Assembly: GCA_012727635.1 (NCBI GenBank)
Contig: JAAYGQ010000085.1
Location: forward strand, 1-47,521
DNA length: 47,521 bases
Source: Tissierellia bacterium
GTDB lineage: Bacteria > Bacillota > Clostridia > Peptostreptococcales > Acidaminobacteraceae
Reading direction: 5' to 3'
Both the position numbers and the translations under genes were made by a program. Below are positions 37,426-46,831 of the stretch, in pieces (positions within the stretch are counted from its first letter, which is position 1; every line of letters begins with the position of its first letter). The notes under the pieces were generated by a model that was given only the letters and a program-made list of their open reading frames with translations, had not been told where the DNA came from and ran no database searches.

Positions 37426-38883
37426 ATGAATACACGAAAAAGCGGTTTGCTTTTGGCTCTGTCCTCTCTTCCTGGCCCCTATGGGATCGGCGGTTTTGGG
37501 CGCGAAGCCAAGAAATTCATTGATTTACTTCATAGATCAAGGCAAAGTTACTGGCAACTTCTTCCCCTAGGCCCCACGGGCTACGGTAACTCTCCCTATA
37601 GTAGCTTTTCTACCCAGGCCGGGAATCCTTTGTATATTGATTTAGAGGCTTTGATGATGGATGGTCTTATTACAAAAGAAGAGCTTCTTGAAGCTAGACA
37701 AGCCCAGGGACCGATAGATTATGATTTTATCACTGGCCAACGCCTTGCGCTTCTTAAAAAGGCCTTCACAAGGGTCCAGGATCCTCTGGAACAGGAGATT
37801 GCTCTCTATCAGGAGTTGAACCCATGGCTTGATGACTTCGCCTTATTTATGTGCTTAAAGGAGCTTCACGGAGGAAGGTCCTGGCTCCAGTGGAAAGAGA
37901 AATATCGCCTTAGAGAAGAGCTTGCTCTGCAAGAGATTCGAAGAGTCCATGGGAATAGCTATAATTTTTGGGTATTTACCCAGTATCTTTTTCATATTCA
38001 CAGGGAAATTTTTCACGACTATGCAAAGACAAAAGGGGTAGAAATTATAGGGGACATCCCCTTTTACGTAGCAGAAGACTCGGTAGAAGTTTGGTCCCGA
38101 CCGGAAATTTTTCTTTTAGGGGAAAAGGGCTTTGTTGCTGGAACACCACCGGATTTTTTTACCGATGAAGGTCAACTATGGGGAAATCCCATTTACAATT
38201 GGGAACGTATAAAAGAAGAAGACTTTTCCTGGTGGACCGATCGCCTACGCATACAAGCTTCCTTTTACCGGCGACTTCGCCTAGACCACTTCAATGCCTT
38301 TGCGCGCTACTGGACAATTCCCAAGGGTAGCTCCTCAAAGGAAGGCTGCATGCAAGAGGGCTATGGCTTCGAGATCCTTAGTCGCCTGGAGGACCTTATT
38401 GAAAAAGGCAGTTTTATTGCCGAGGATTTAGGCACCGAGACCGCAGCTGCAGAGATAATTAGAAGAGCCTTTTCCATTCCAGGAATGCGAATTTTACAGG
38501 TGGGCTTTTCTCCAGGTGAGGACAATCCCCACCTACCCCATAGCTATGAGAAGGATCTTTTTGTCTATACAGGCACCCATGACAATGAGCCCATTATGGC
38601 TTGGTACCAGGGGGCTCCTGCAGGAATTAAAGAAGATGTAAAGGCCTATCTTAATACTGATAAACCCCAGGCTCTGGACTTTGTTCGAATTCTTATGGCC
38701 AGCGCTGCCGATAGTGTTGTTGTACCCGTCCAGGATTTATTGGGTTTAGGCCCAGAGTCCAGAATGAACCTACCGGGAACTTTAGATAATAATTGGATCT
38801 GGCGACTAGAGAGTTTAGAAGTACTTAAACCCTTGGAGAAAATTCTTAGCCAGTACTCCCACACCTATAGGAGGAACTTTTGA
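37426..38883 (+). CDS. malQ: 4-alpha-glucanotransferase
   Basis: 'RKSGLLLALSSLPGPYGIGGFG', 'SYWQLLPLGPTGYGNSPYSSFS', 'RLDHFNAFARYW'. Confidence 0.96.
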   Translation: MNTRKSGLLLALSSLPGPYGIGGFGREAKKFIDLLHRSRQSYWQLLPLGPTGYGNSPYSSFSTQAGNPLYIDLEALMMDGLITKEELLEARQAQGPIDYDFITGQRLALLKKAFTRVQDPLEQEIALYQELNPWLDDFALFMCLKELHGGRSWLQWKEKYRLREELALQEIRRVHGNSYNFWVFTQYLFHIHREIFHDYAKTKGVEIIGDIPFYVAEDSVEVWSRPEIFLLGEKGFVAGTPPDFFTDEGQLWGNPIYNWERIKEEDFSWWTDRLRIQASFYRRLRLDHFNAFARYWTIPKGSSSKEGCMQEGYGFEILSRLEDLIEKGSFIAEDLGTETAAAEIIRRAFSIPGMRILQVGFSPGEDNPHLPHSYEKDLFVYTGTHDNEPIMAWYQGAPAGIKEDVKAYLNTDKPQALDFVRILMASAADSVVVPVQDLLGLGPESRMNLPGTLDNNWIWRLESLEVLKPLEKILSQYSHTYRRNF

Positions 38884-41246
38884 ATTTATTTAGTAAGGAC
38901 GCAATAATTTTTAATCTTAAAAACACCCTTCGCAGTGACTATGCTGTTTCATTGCAGCATGCTAAAAACTACGAAATTTATAATGCCCTGGTCAAAGTAA
39001 TCATGCGCCTTATAGCACCCTATTGGGAAAGCGATGTAGAAGGCCGTTTTGGAAGAAACGCCTATTATTTATCCAGCGAATACCTTATGGGCAGACTCTT
39101 AAGTAACAATCTTATCAATTTAGGCATTGAAAAAGAAGTAATGGAGAGCCTAGAAGAAATTGGGCTGGATTACAATGAACTAGAAAAAATTGAGGCCGAT
39201 GCCGGCCTTGGAAGTGGAGGCCTTGGTCGCCTTGCTGCATGTTTTTTAGATTCGGCAGCCACCCAGCACTACCCTCTACACGGTTACGGCATACGATATG
39301 AATACGGCATCTTTAAGCAAGAGTTTAAAGACAACCAACAAATTGAAAAGGCCGACAATTGGTTACGCTATGGCGAACCTTGGTCCATAAGAAGAGAAAG
39401 TGAAAAAAAGATCATCAGCTTTTCTGATCAAATGGTCTTCGCGGTACCCTACGATCTTCCTATTGTAGGCTATGAATCCAAGGTTATTAATACCCTGCGC
39501 CTATGGAGAAGTGAACCTATCGAAGAATTTAACTTTGCCCTTTTTAATGATCAAGACTATGATATGGCTCTACAGGAAAAAAATAGAGCCGAGGATATCT
39601 CCCGGGTTTTATACCCCAACGATACCCGAAGAGAAGGCAAGATACTGCGTCTAAAGCAGCAGTACTTTTTTACCTCGGCTTCCATTCAAGACCTAGTACA
39701 AAAACATCTTGGTAAACATGAGAGCCTTGAAAACTTCCATGAATACAATGCCCTCCAGCTCAATGATACCCATCCCGCCGTAGCCGTTGCTGAGCTTCTA
39801 CGAATTTTTTCCGATGACTATGGAATGGATATGTCCTTGGCTTTGAATATTGCTCAGAAAACTTTTAATTACACCAATCACACCATTTTAAGTGAAGCCC
39901 TAGAAAAATGGGAAGAAGGGCTATATCAACAAATCCTTCCCAGAATCCATCAGATTCTTTTATGGGTCGATGACAAAAGAAGAGAAGAACTTTTTGCAAA
40001 ACACAGTCCTGCAGAGCTTGTAGCTAAAACTTCGATATTTTCCGGTGGCATGATACACATGGCCAATCTCGCGGTTTTCGGTTCTACCAAGGTAAATGGT
40101 GTGGCAGAGCTCCACTCCTCTATTCTTAGAAAAGATGTCCTTAATGATTGGTACAATCTTTGCCCGGAGAAATTCACCAATGTCACCAATGGGATTACCC
40201 AAAGACGTTGGCTTCTGCTTTCAAATCCGGAACTTTCAAATCTCCTTAGCAGAACCCTTAGAAGTTCTGAATGGATTAAGGATTTAAGTCTATTGCGATC
40301 TCTTGGTGGAATCGAGTACGATCCCTCTTTCCTTCAAGAATTTAAGACCATAAAACGCATAAAGAAAAATCAATTGGCAGCGGAAATTTATGAAAAAGAA
40401 GGAATTCTAATCGATCCCAATAGCCTTTTTGATATTCAAATCAAACGCCTCCACGAATATAAAAGACAGCTCCTTAGCGCCTTTCATATCCTGGATCTCT
40501 ACCGAGGTCTGAAAGAGGGACGCTTTACCGACTTCACTCCACGGACCTTTATCTTTGGAGCCAAATCGGCACCGGGTTACCGAAGGGCCAAGGGAATCAT
40601 TTCCTACATCCTTCAGTTAGCAGAGAAAATAAACAAGGACCCGCAAATGGATGGACTACTAAAGGTAGTCTTTGTGACAAATTACAATGTTTCCTATGCA
40701 CAAAAACTCTTTCCTGCTGCAGATATTAGTGAACAGATATCCACTGCAGGAAAAGAAGCATCGGGGACAGGAAATATGAAGTTTATGCTAAACGGCGCTA
40801 TTACCCTAGGAACCATGGATGGTGCCACCGTAGAGATTGTCGAAGAGGCTGGAATAGACAATAATATTATTTTTGGCCTTAGCGCTGAAGAAATTAAGAA
40901 TATGAAAGACTATAATCCTAGATATTATTATGAAACCACTCCGGGTTTAAAGGGCATCGTTGATTCACTTATTGATGGAACCTTTGAAGATAAGGACGGC
41001 GTCTTTCGAGAAATCTATGACTCCCTGCTTCATCAAAATGGGTGGGAACATCCCGATCAGTACTTTGTCCTAGCTGACTATGACAGTTACCGGCAAGCCC
41101 AAAATAGGGCCGGAGAACTCTACAAAGACGAAGATTTATTTGCTAGAATGTGCATTCGCAATATGAACTCGGCAGGAAAGTTTTCTTCCGATCGCTCGGT
41201 GGAAGACTATGTAAGAAATATCTGGCATATTGAAAAAATAGACTAG
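38880..41246 (+). CDS. glgP: Glycogen/maltodextrin phosphorylase
   Basis: 'GRNAYYLSSEYLMGRLLSNN', 'LGSGGLGRLAACFLDS', 'EASGTGNMKFMLNGAITLGTMDGA'; TTG start overlapping the malQ stop. Confidence 0.96.
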   Translation: MNLFSKDAIIFNLKNTLRSDYAVSLQHAKNYEIYNALVKVIMRLIAPYWESDVEGRFGRNAYYLSSEYLMGRLLSNNLINLGIEKEVMESLEEIGLDYNELEKIEADAGLGSGGLGRLAACFLDSAATQHYPLHGYGIRYEYGIFKQEFKDNQQIEKADNWLRYGEPWSIRRESEKKIISFSDQMVFAVPYDLPIVGYESKVINTLRLWRSEPIEEFNFALFNDQDYDMALQEKNRAEDISRVLYPNDTRREGKILRLKQQYFFTSASIQDLVQKHLGKHESLENFHEYNALQLNDTHPAVAVAELLRIFSDDYGMDMSLALNIAQKTFNYTNHTILSEALEKWEEGLYQQILPRIHQILLWVDDKRREELFAKHSPAELVAKTSIFSGGMIHMANLAVFGSTKVNGVAELHSSILRKDVLNDWYNLCPEKFTNVTNGITQRRWLLLSNPELSNLLSRTLRSSEWIKDLSLLRSLGGIEYDPSFLQEFKTIKRIKKNQLAAEIYEKEGILIDPNSLFDIQIKRLHEYKRQLLSAFHILDLYRGLKEGRFTDFTPRTFIFGAKSAPGYRRAKGIISYILQLAEKINKDPQMDGLLKVVFVTNYNVSYAQKLFPAADISEQISTAGKEASGTGNMKFMLNGAITLGTMDGATVEIVEEAGIDNNIIFGLSAEEIKNMKDYNPRYYYETTPGLKGIVDSLIDGTFEDKDGVFREIYDSLLHQNGWEHPDQYFVLADYDSYRQAQNRAGELYKDEDLFARMCIRNMNSAGKFSSDRSVEDYVRNIWHIEKID

Positions 41247-41254
41247 AGGAAAAA

Positions 41255-42163
41255 ATGTACACAGAGTATAAGCTTGATAAAGCCTATGAAGAAGCAAAAC
41301 ACGTCTCCATCGATGACAATTCCCGAATTGTCATTTTCAGTGACGCCCATAGGGGAGATGGGAGCTTTACCGATGAATTTGCTCCCAATGAAAATATCTT
41401 TCTTCATGCTCTGCAATATTACTACAGTGAAGGATATAGCCTTATTGAAAACGGAGACAGTGAAGATCTATGGCTAAACAATGATTTCAAATATATTTAC
41501 TACGCCCATCCCGATGTGTATGAGCTTGTTCGTAAATTCCACAAACAAAATCGCTATACCATGATTTACGGAAACCACAATATGATTATGCGAAGCGAAA
41601 GCTACACCAAATCCAACTTTTGGCGAGTATTTGATTTCAATAGCGGCGAAGAGATCCCTTTTCTTGAGGACTTAGAACCTCTAGAAGCAATAAGACTGCG
41701 CTATCGGGATTTTATTGAAGATATATTCGTTCTTCATGGAAATCAAGGAGATCTTATAAACGACGAATTCTGGACGGGTTCACGCTTTTTTCTAAGAAAA
41801 CTCTGGAGACATTTAAAAAGCATAGGCTTTCAATCTCCCGTGTCCCCAGCCAAAAGCGAACAAAAGCGCCACAAAATTGAAAGAGTCTATTCAAAATGGA
41901 TGGAAAGAAATGAGCAAATGACTATTGTGGGCCATACCCATAGACCGAAATTTTCACAACCCGGTGATATACCCTATTTCAATACGGGAAGTGCCATCAG
42001 GCCCCGGCGAGTACAAGCCATTGAAATCCTTGGCGGATCCATTTCTTTAGTGGAATGGCGTATCCGCCCCACTGCCCTGGGAATACTTCAGGTAAAAAGA
42101 AAAATCGTCGACGGCCCCAAAGCCCTAAGCAAATATTTAAAAAGAAAGTCTGCCATAATATAA
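41255..42163 (+). CDS. Metallophosphoesterase
   Basis: 'IVIFSDAHRGDG', 'NGDSEDLW', 'IYGNHNMIM', 'IVGHTHRP'. Confidence 0.85.
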   Translation: MYTEYKLDKAYEEAKHVSIDDNSRIVIFSDAHRGDGSFTDEFAPNENIFLHALQYYYSEGYSLIENGDSEDLWLNNDFKYIYYAHPDVYELVRKFHKQNRYTMIYGNHNMIMRSESYTKSNFWRVFDFNSGEEIPFLEDLEPLEAIRLRYRDFIEDIFVLHGNQGDLINDEFWTGSRFFLRKLWRHLKSIGFQSPVSPAKSEQKRHKIERVYSKWMERNEQMTIVGHTHRPKFSQPGDIPYFNTGSAIRPRRVQAIEILGGSISLVEWRIRPTALGILQVKRKIVDGPKALSKYLKRKSAII

Positions 42164-42192
42164 AAAATCGGATTCTATCATCCGATTTTTTT
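42162..42192. terminator. Bidirectional terminator between the metallophosphoesterase and HNH genes
   Basis: AAAATCGGAT-TCTATC-ATCCGATTTT with flanking A/T runs. Confidence 0.8.
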
Positions 42193-42210
42193 CTTTAAAC
42201 AAATACAAGT

Positions 42211-43134
42211 CTATTTCTGTTCTTCTATAATTCTTCGCAGCTGGTCAACCCTTAGAATATCTCCCCTTTTACGGTGAATCATCCGGTGGCAATTAGAACA
42301 CAGACACTGTAAATCCTGATGAGGATCAACAAAAAGATCTTGGCGGGGATCAGGAAAGCCTACGGTATGATGGACTTCTATAAAGTCCTTTCCCAGCTCT
42401 CCATATACTTCTTCGAAATCAAAGCCACAGGCCATGCATCGTATTCCATGAAATTCAATGGCTTGTTTTCTTAAATAAGGTGACCTCTCATAGCGGGTTG
42501 TGTAATGTAAAAAACCGCCTCCCTCTCGCACTACGGATTCAAGATTGTCATTTTCTGAATGAGTTTCCTGCTGATAGAGGGAATACCCATAACGCTGAAG
42601 GGCTTCAATGAGATGTTTGTGAATTATCTCTTCTTTTTTTAAGCTCCTGAGCCCTTCAACCAGCTCAAAACCTTTAAATATGCCACGGAAGTCTCCTGTA
42701 ACGCCCATAAAATGAAGAACTCGAAGGGATTCAAAGCCCTTGGTCTTGTCCGAATCAAACAATAGATAGGCTTCATCCAACTCTCTTAAACTGAGTCCGT
42801 CGAAAAGGTAGGCATAGAGCATAGAATCCCTTAGACTTTCCGGCAAAATATCCCAGTCGCCTTTTCTTTTCGAGAAGCGTAGAGGAGGAATTTTTTTAGC
42901 AGCTAAAAGAAGTTTTTTAAAGTCCCCTGGGCTCTTATCAAAGATTTCACGGGCTTGTGTCAAGAAATCTTCAGAGCTTTCCCCACTGCTTTTCTCTTCA
43001 TAGAAAAGAACCATTTCTTCCCATAATTTTTCTTCGTTAAAACCTACTAGGTCCTTGGGAAAGGGTTTATTGTTTATATAGGCATCCAAAAGTAGAATGG
43101 CCTCATCTAAATTCAAGTTATCTGTTTCTTTCAT
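42211..43134 (-). CDS. HNH endonuclease-domain protein (McrA-like C-terminus, uncharacterised N-terminal region)
   Basis: 'CMACGFDFEEVYGELGKDFIEVHHTVG...LQCLCSNCHRMIHRK'; start set at MKETDNLN after GGGGGAGG. Confidence 0.8.
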   Translation of the reverse strand: MKETDNLNLDEAILLLDAYINNKPFPKDLVGFNEEKLWEEMVLFYEEKSSGESSEDFLTQAREIFDKSPGDFKKLLLAAKKIPPLRFSKRKGDWDILPESLRDSMLYAYLFDGLSLRELDEAYLLFDSDKTKGFESLRVLHFMGVTGDFRGIFKGFELVEGLRSLKKEEIIHKHLIEALQRYGYSLYQQETHSENDNLESVVREGGGFLHYTTRYERSPYLRKQAIEFHGIRCMACGFDFEEVYGELGKDFIEVHHTVGFPDPRQDLFVDPHQDLQCLCSNCHRMIHRKRGDILRVDQLRRIIEEQK

Positions 43135-43226
43135 ATCCTCCCCCTTTTTATTCATTTTAGCATATTTATCTATTTTCTTAATATATTTAGAGTTTTCTCT
43201 AATTATATTTTTCTCCAATATAAATA

Positions 43227-43267
43227 CTGACCCCCTAGGTTACTACCAATTCAACTCTGGGGGTCAG
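43227..43267. repeat. Inverted repeat CTGACCCCC...GGGGGTCAG
   Basis: Perfect 9-bp arms separated by 23 nt, between the HNH and encapsulin genes. Confidence 0.75.
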
Positions 43268-43305
43268 CATAAAATTATTTTCTTTACAATTTTTCTGTTA
43301 AAAAC

Positions 43306-44091
43306 CTATAGTTTATACTTTACAATAAGACTAGGATCCAAAACTCTAAAGGTGAAGGATTCAGTTATGAAAAATCGTACTTTCTTATTATCATGGGCTT
43401 GGTAACCAATGGAAAAATCACTTCCAAGGGTTAGCTCTAAATCCTCGTGATCATGGGGCAGCATATAGGCCCCATTAATAATGTGGTTAAAGATAATCTT
43501 GCCGCCAATAAGCTCTTCGATTCTTTTATCCAAGGGATAACCTGAACCCACTGAAAGTATTTTTTGGTGAACTTCTTCGCTAACAATAAGATCAAAGGGT
43601 CCTTTTTGGTAGGCCTTTTTTAGTTCAATCATGCCTCTACTGAGTGCTTCCATAATAGCGTTAGCATCAGTACCAAAGGCAATTGCCTTTCCTTCGAAAC
43701 TATGGTCTAAACCACGGATTCCGCCTTCTTCTAAACCATTATAGACGGCTTCTTCTTCAAAAAGAGCTAGGCTTTTGACAGCTTCTTCCAAAGGCGCATA
43801 TTCTATATCCTTAGCGCCCCGGGAGATATTGTCCAGTTCCCATCTCTCCATTTCGAATTCTACCCGTGCTTCTATTAAAGGCTGGACGTGATAGGTTCCA
43901 AAACAAACCCCCTCGCCTTCCTTCACATTTACAAGTCTTCCCTCGGAGATAACATTATAATCCCTACCCTTGGGTCCTAGAACCTTTACGACTTTTCTTG
44001 CGCTCAGATAGGACTTTAAAACTTCTTCTGCTCTCTGATCAATTTCTTTCCAAGCATCCTGTGAAATGGGTGCTAAATCTCTGTATAACAT
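43306..44091 (-). CDS. Encapsulin shell protein (family 1, linocin M18-like)
   Basis: 'MLYRDLAPISQDAWKEIDQRAEEVLKSYLSARKVV', 'WELDNISRGAKD...PLEEAVKSLALFEEEAVYNG', C-terminal 'FTFRVLDPSLIVKYKL'; adjacent EncFtn gene. Confidence 0.95.
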   Translation of the reverse strand: MLYRDLAPISQDAWKEIDQRAEEVLKSYLSARKVVKVLGPKGRDYNVISEGRLVNVKEGEGVCFGTYHVQPLIEARVEFEMERWELDNISRGAKDIEYAPLEEAVKSLALFEEEAVYNGLEEGGIRGLDHSFEGKAIAFGTDANAIMEALSRGMIELKKAYQKGPFDLIVSEEVHQKILSVGSGYPLDKRIEELIGGKIIFNHIINGAYMLPHDHEDLELTLGSDFSIGYQAHDNKKVRFFITESFTFRVLDPSLIVKYKL

Positions 44092-44099
44092 AAGTCCTC

Positions 44100-44444
44100 C
44101 TATTTAAGATCACCGATTTTCAATGAGTTACTTTGAGTTCCCTCTCCAGCCATGGCTAGTTCTTCAATATGTGCAACGGGGCCATCGGTAAATAAATATG
44201 TGCTTAATTCTTCGTCCCATTTGTCCATATTTCTACGCAGCCACTCAAGAAGCATACAAGCATGTTCAATCTCTTCATCTCTGTTGTGAGCCATAATTTC
44301 ACGTAGCTCCTCATCCTGGGATGCCTGAGCTCTTTGGTTATACCAATCTACTGCTTCTAGCTCTTCTTTTAAGCTTGTAATGGCCCGAGTGATATTTTGT
44401 GTTTTCTCATCTAGTTTTTCTAAAGGCTCATGATATTGTTCCAT
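44100..44444 (-). CDS. Encapsulated ferritin-like protein (EncFtn) with C-terminal cargo-loading peptide
   Basis: 'EELEAVDWYNQRAQASQDEELREIMAHNRDEEIEHACMLLEWLRRN'; C-terminal 'SNSLKIGDLK'. Confidence 0.93.
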   Translation of the reverse strand: MEQYHEPLEKLDEKTQNITRAITSLKEELEAVDWYNQRAQASQDEELREIMAHNRDEEIEHACMLLEWLRRNMDKWDEELSTYLFTDGPVAHIEELAMAGEGTQSNSLKIGDLK

Positions 44445-44521
44445 ATATATACCTCCTGTATATTCCTTTTTTGAATACCCAGCTTTGATATGTGTAAACG
44501 AAAAATATAAGATATAAGTAA

Positions 44522-44549
44522 AAATGAGCCGGATAATTCCAGCTCATTT
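44522..44549 (-). terminator. Probable terminator downstream of the M20 amidohydrolase gene
   Basis: AAATGAGC...GCTCATTT hairpin, T-rich on the minus-strand 3' side. Confidence 0.55.
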
Positions 44550-44595
44550 AGGGTTTATTCCGCAAATTTATAAAAGACTTTTATGGGTATATTTA

Positions 44596-45927
44596 CTATT
44601 CTTCTTCAAATTGATAAACATTTATGGTGGAGGAATCTTCAAGAAACTTTAGATATTCATCCCTAGTCATACTAGGTTTAAATTCCTTAATGATACTTTT
44701 TGCAAGACTTCCATCATCGTAGAGTAAATCAATTACCGTCATAGCAAAGGCCTTGGCAGGAATGATATAAGCAAGATTTGGGTCTACCATGGAAAATTCC
44801 CGCGTATGAGCAGCTCCGATAACACCACCAATCATGGGATGAATTCCCGGCATAATTTGGGTAAGGTCCCCAAAGTCCGTTGAACCGGCCATAGCCCCAC
44901 CCATTCTTATTTCTTCTTCTTTGATAAAGGAAAGCAAATTTTCTTTAAAGAGTTCGTCGAGATTGTTATCACTTTTTAAAGGCAGATAGCCTGGGATTTC
45001 CTGTATCTCAACCCTTGCTCCCACCGCCATGGCTCCGGCCTTAAGGCTTCTATTTACCTTCTTATTTGCCTCTTTCATTCCTTCGATGGTGCTTCCTCTT
45101 ACATAGGTTTCCATTTTTACATCGGCGGGGACAACATTTACGATATCTCCACCCTTGGTAATTATAGGGTGAACCCTAATATGATCTTCATCTTTAAAGG
45201 TTTCTCTTTGAGCATTGATATTGTTAAGGGCCAAAGTAGCCGCATTGAGGGCATTGATTCCAAGATGGGGTGCTCCACCAGAATGGGCCTCTCTACCAAT
45301 AAAATTTACTTTTTTACCAATAAAGCCATTGCTGGTTGTACCCAGCACAGCTTTAAGAGGTTCTTCATGGGAGGACGAATGCATCATCATAGATATATCG
45401 ATATGATCAAAGAAGCCCCGGGCTACCAGTTCTTGTTTCCCTCCGGCATATTTGATTTTTCCATCGGCAATGAGCTTGGATCTAAAATCAATTTCAATAA
45501 ACTCCTCAGCTGGCACGGCCATAAATTCGACGGAACCGCCCAAATGTTCAATCACGCCGGATTCAACAAGGCCAACGGCGCTACCTAGCATAGCTCCCAG
45601 TTGAATATGATGACCACAGGAGTGGGATGCCCCATCCTTACCAGCGTCGGGATGATCCACGCAGACAACGGAATCCAGCTCACCCATAACGCATATATTA
45701 GGCTGTCCTTCTTTTTTACCGGTATTGGCACGGCATCCGGTAATGGCTATGTTTTCTTCAACTTCTAGCCCTAACTTTCTTAAAAAAGCTGAGGTTTTCT
45801 TTGTAGTTTCGAATTCTTTGAAGCCAAGTTCTGGATTTTTATAAACGTCTAGGGTAAAGTCATGCAAGTTCTGAGCATGTTTATCTATGGCTTCGCAAGC
45901 CATAGTTTTCAACTGTTGTTTGTCCAT
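44596..45927 (-). CDS. M20-family amidohydrolase/aminoacyl hydrolase (AbgB-like)
   Basis: 'ICVMGELDSVVCVDHPDAGKDGASHSCGHHIQLGAMLG', 'EAHSGGAPHLGINALNAATLAL'. Confidence 0.9.
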   Translation of the reverse strand: MDKQQLKTMACEAIDKHAQNLHDFTLDVYKNPELGFKEFETTKKTSAFLRKLGLEVEENIAITGCRANTGKKEGQPNICVMGELDSVVCVDHPDAGKDGASHSCGHHIQLGAMLGSAVGLVESGVIEHLGGSVEFMAVPAEEFIEIDFRSKLIADGKIKYAGGKQELVARGFFDHIDISMMMHSSSHEEPLKAVLGTTSNGFIGKKVNFIGREAHSGGAPHLGINALNAATLALNNINAQRETFKDEDHIRVHPIITKGGDIVNVVPADVKMETYVRGSTIEGMKEANKKVNRSLKAGAMAVGARVEIQEIPGYLPLKSDNNLDELFKENLLSFIKEEEIRMGGAMAGSTDFGDLTQIMPGIHPMIGGVIGAAHTREFSMVDPNLAYIIPAKAFAMTVIDLLYDDGSLAKSIIKEFKPSMTRDEYLKFLEDSSTINVYQFEEE

Positions 45928-46079
45928 TCTTTTCTCCTCTTTTTGGTTAAACCTTCTAGTTTATCTACCTACGTAAAAAATGATACCCAAGGTATTAATC
46001 TATAATCCCGTGTTCAGTGAATTTAGCCGTATCCCATGGGTTGGTCTCTAATTCATCTAACAAGATTACATATAAATCT

Positions 46080-46286
46080 TCAGTTTTTCCTATTATCCCT
46101 GGTAATCCTTTTAAAATGTTTATAAAGACTTAGGAAAGCCACAACAATTAAAATTGCGGTAGAAAATCCGTAAACAGAAGATTTAAAACTAGAATTCAAG
46201 CCATCTAAATGGCTAACCACAGCTGAGCTCAAAATAGATATTAAAGTTATAGTGGTTAATAGCTTTTCACTTCCTTTTTTTAACAT
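46080..46286 (-). CDS. Small hypothetical membrane protein
   Basis: 68-aa ORF with two hydrophobic segments; no family recognised. Confidence 0.35.
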   Translation of the reverse strand: MLKKGSEKLLTTITLISILSSAVVSHLDGLNSSFKSSVYGFSTAILIVVAFLSLYKHFKRITRDNRKN

Positions 46287-46627
46287 CTTTAATCACATCC
46301 TTTACAATTCAAATAGCAATATCTACTGTCATGATTGAATTAATATCTGTATAATGCATTCCTTTAAATCAGATAGATGAAGTTTGAGTTTTCTATTATT
46401 GATTAGCTAATGCTATTCTATCATTAAATCTGAATTCTAATAAAGCTAATTATGCTTAGAGTAGTAAAGATTAATAACCAAAATATATTTTTAAAAAAGA
46501 AAGGCCCATTTGATTATATGGAAAAATCCTTGAGAATAGGTTATATGAATAACTTTAAATCCAAATAAATTCATTTAACTCAAAGAATAAAACCTGAATT
46601 ATGAACTGTCATTATTTACAATAAAAA

Positions 46628-46738
46628 GACTCTTCAACTTTTCCGGCGGTGAGAGAAATAGCAATAAGTGGCGTAACCCTCGGGTTGCGCTCCTTTGTTT
46701 TTCTGCTACTTATTATCAACACTTAGAATCGAAGAGCC
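46628..46738. repeat. Small inverted-repeat element with nested hairpins (MITE- or ncRNA-like)
   Basis: GACTCTTC/GAAGAGCC ends (one mismatch); AATAAGT/ACTTATT; GCGTAACC-CTCG-GGTTGCGC. Confidence 0.5.
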
Positions 46739-46831
46739 TATAAATGGAAGTTAACATGGATCACACTTACAATATATATGTTATTGTTTCCACTTTGAAC
46801 TAAACTGGAGCTAATTTCAAAAATCCAAACA

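Noticed and set aside
45995-46135. Open minus-strand frame ending ...LKGLPGIIGKTEDLYVILLDELETNPWDTAKFTEHGIID*
   Set aside because: Looks protein-like, but it is short, lacks a start with an SD, and overlaps the 46080-46286 ORF in another frame; could be a gene remnant, but unsupported without homology.
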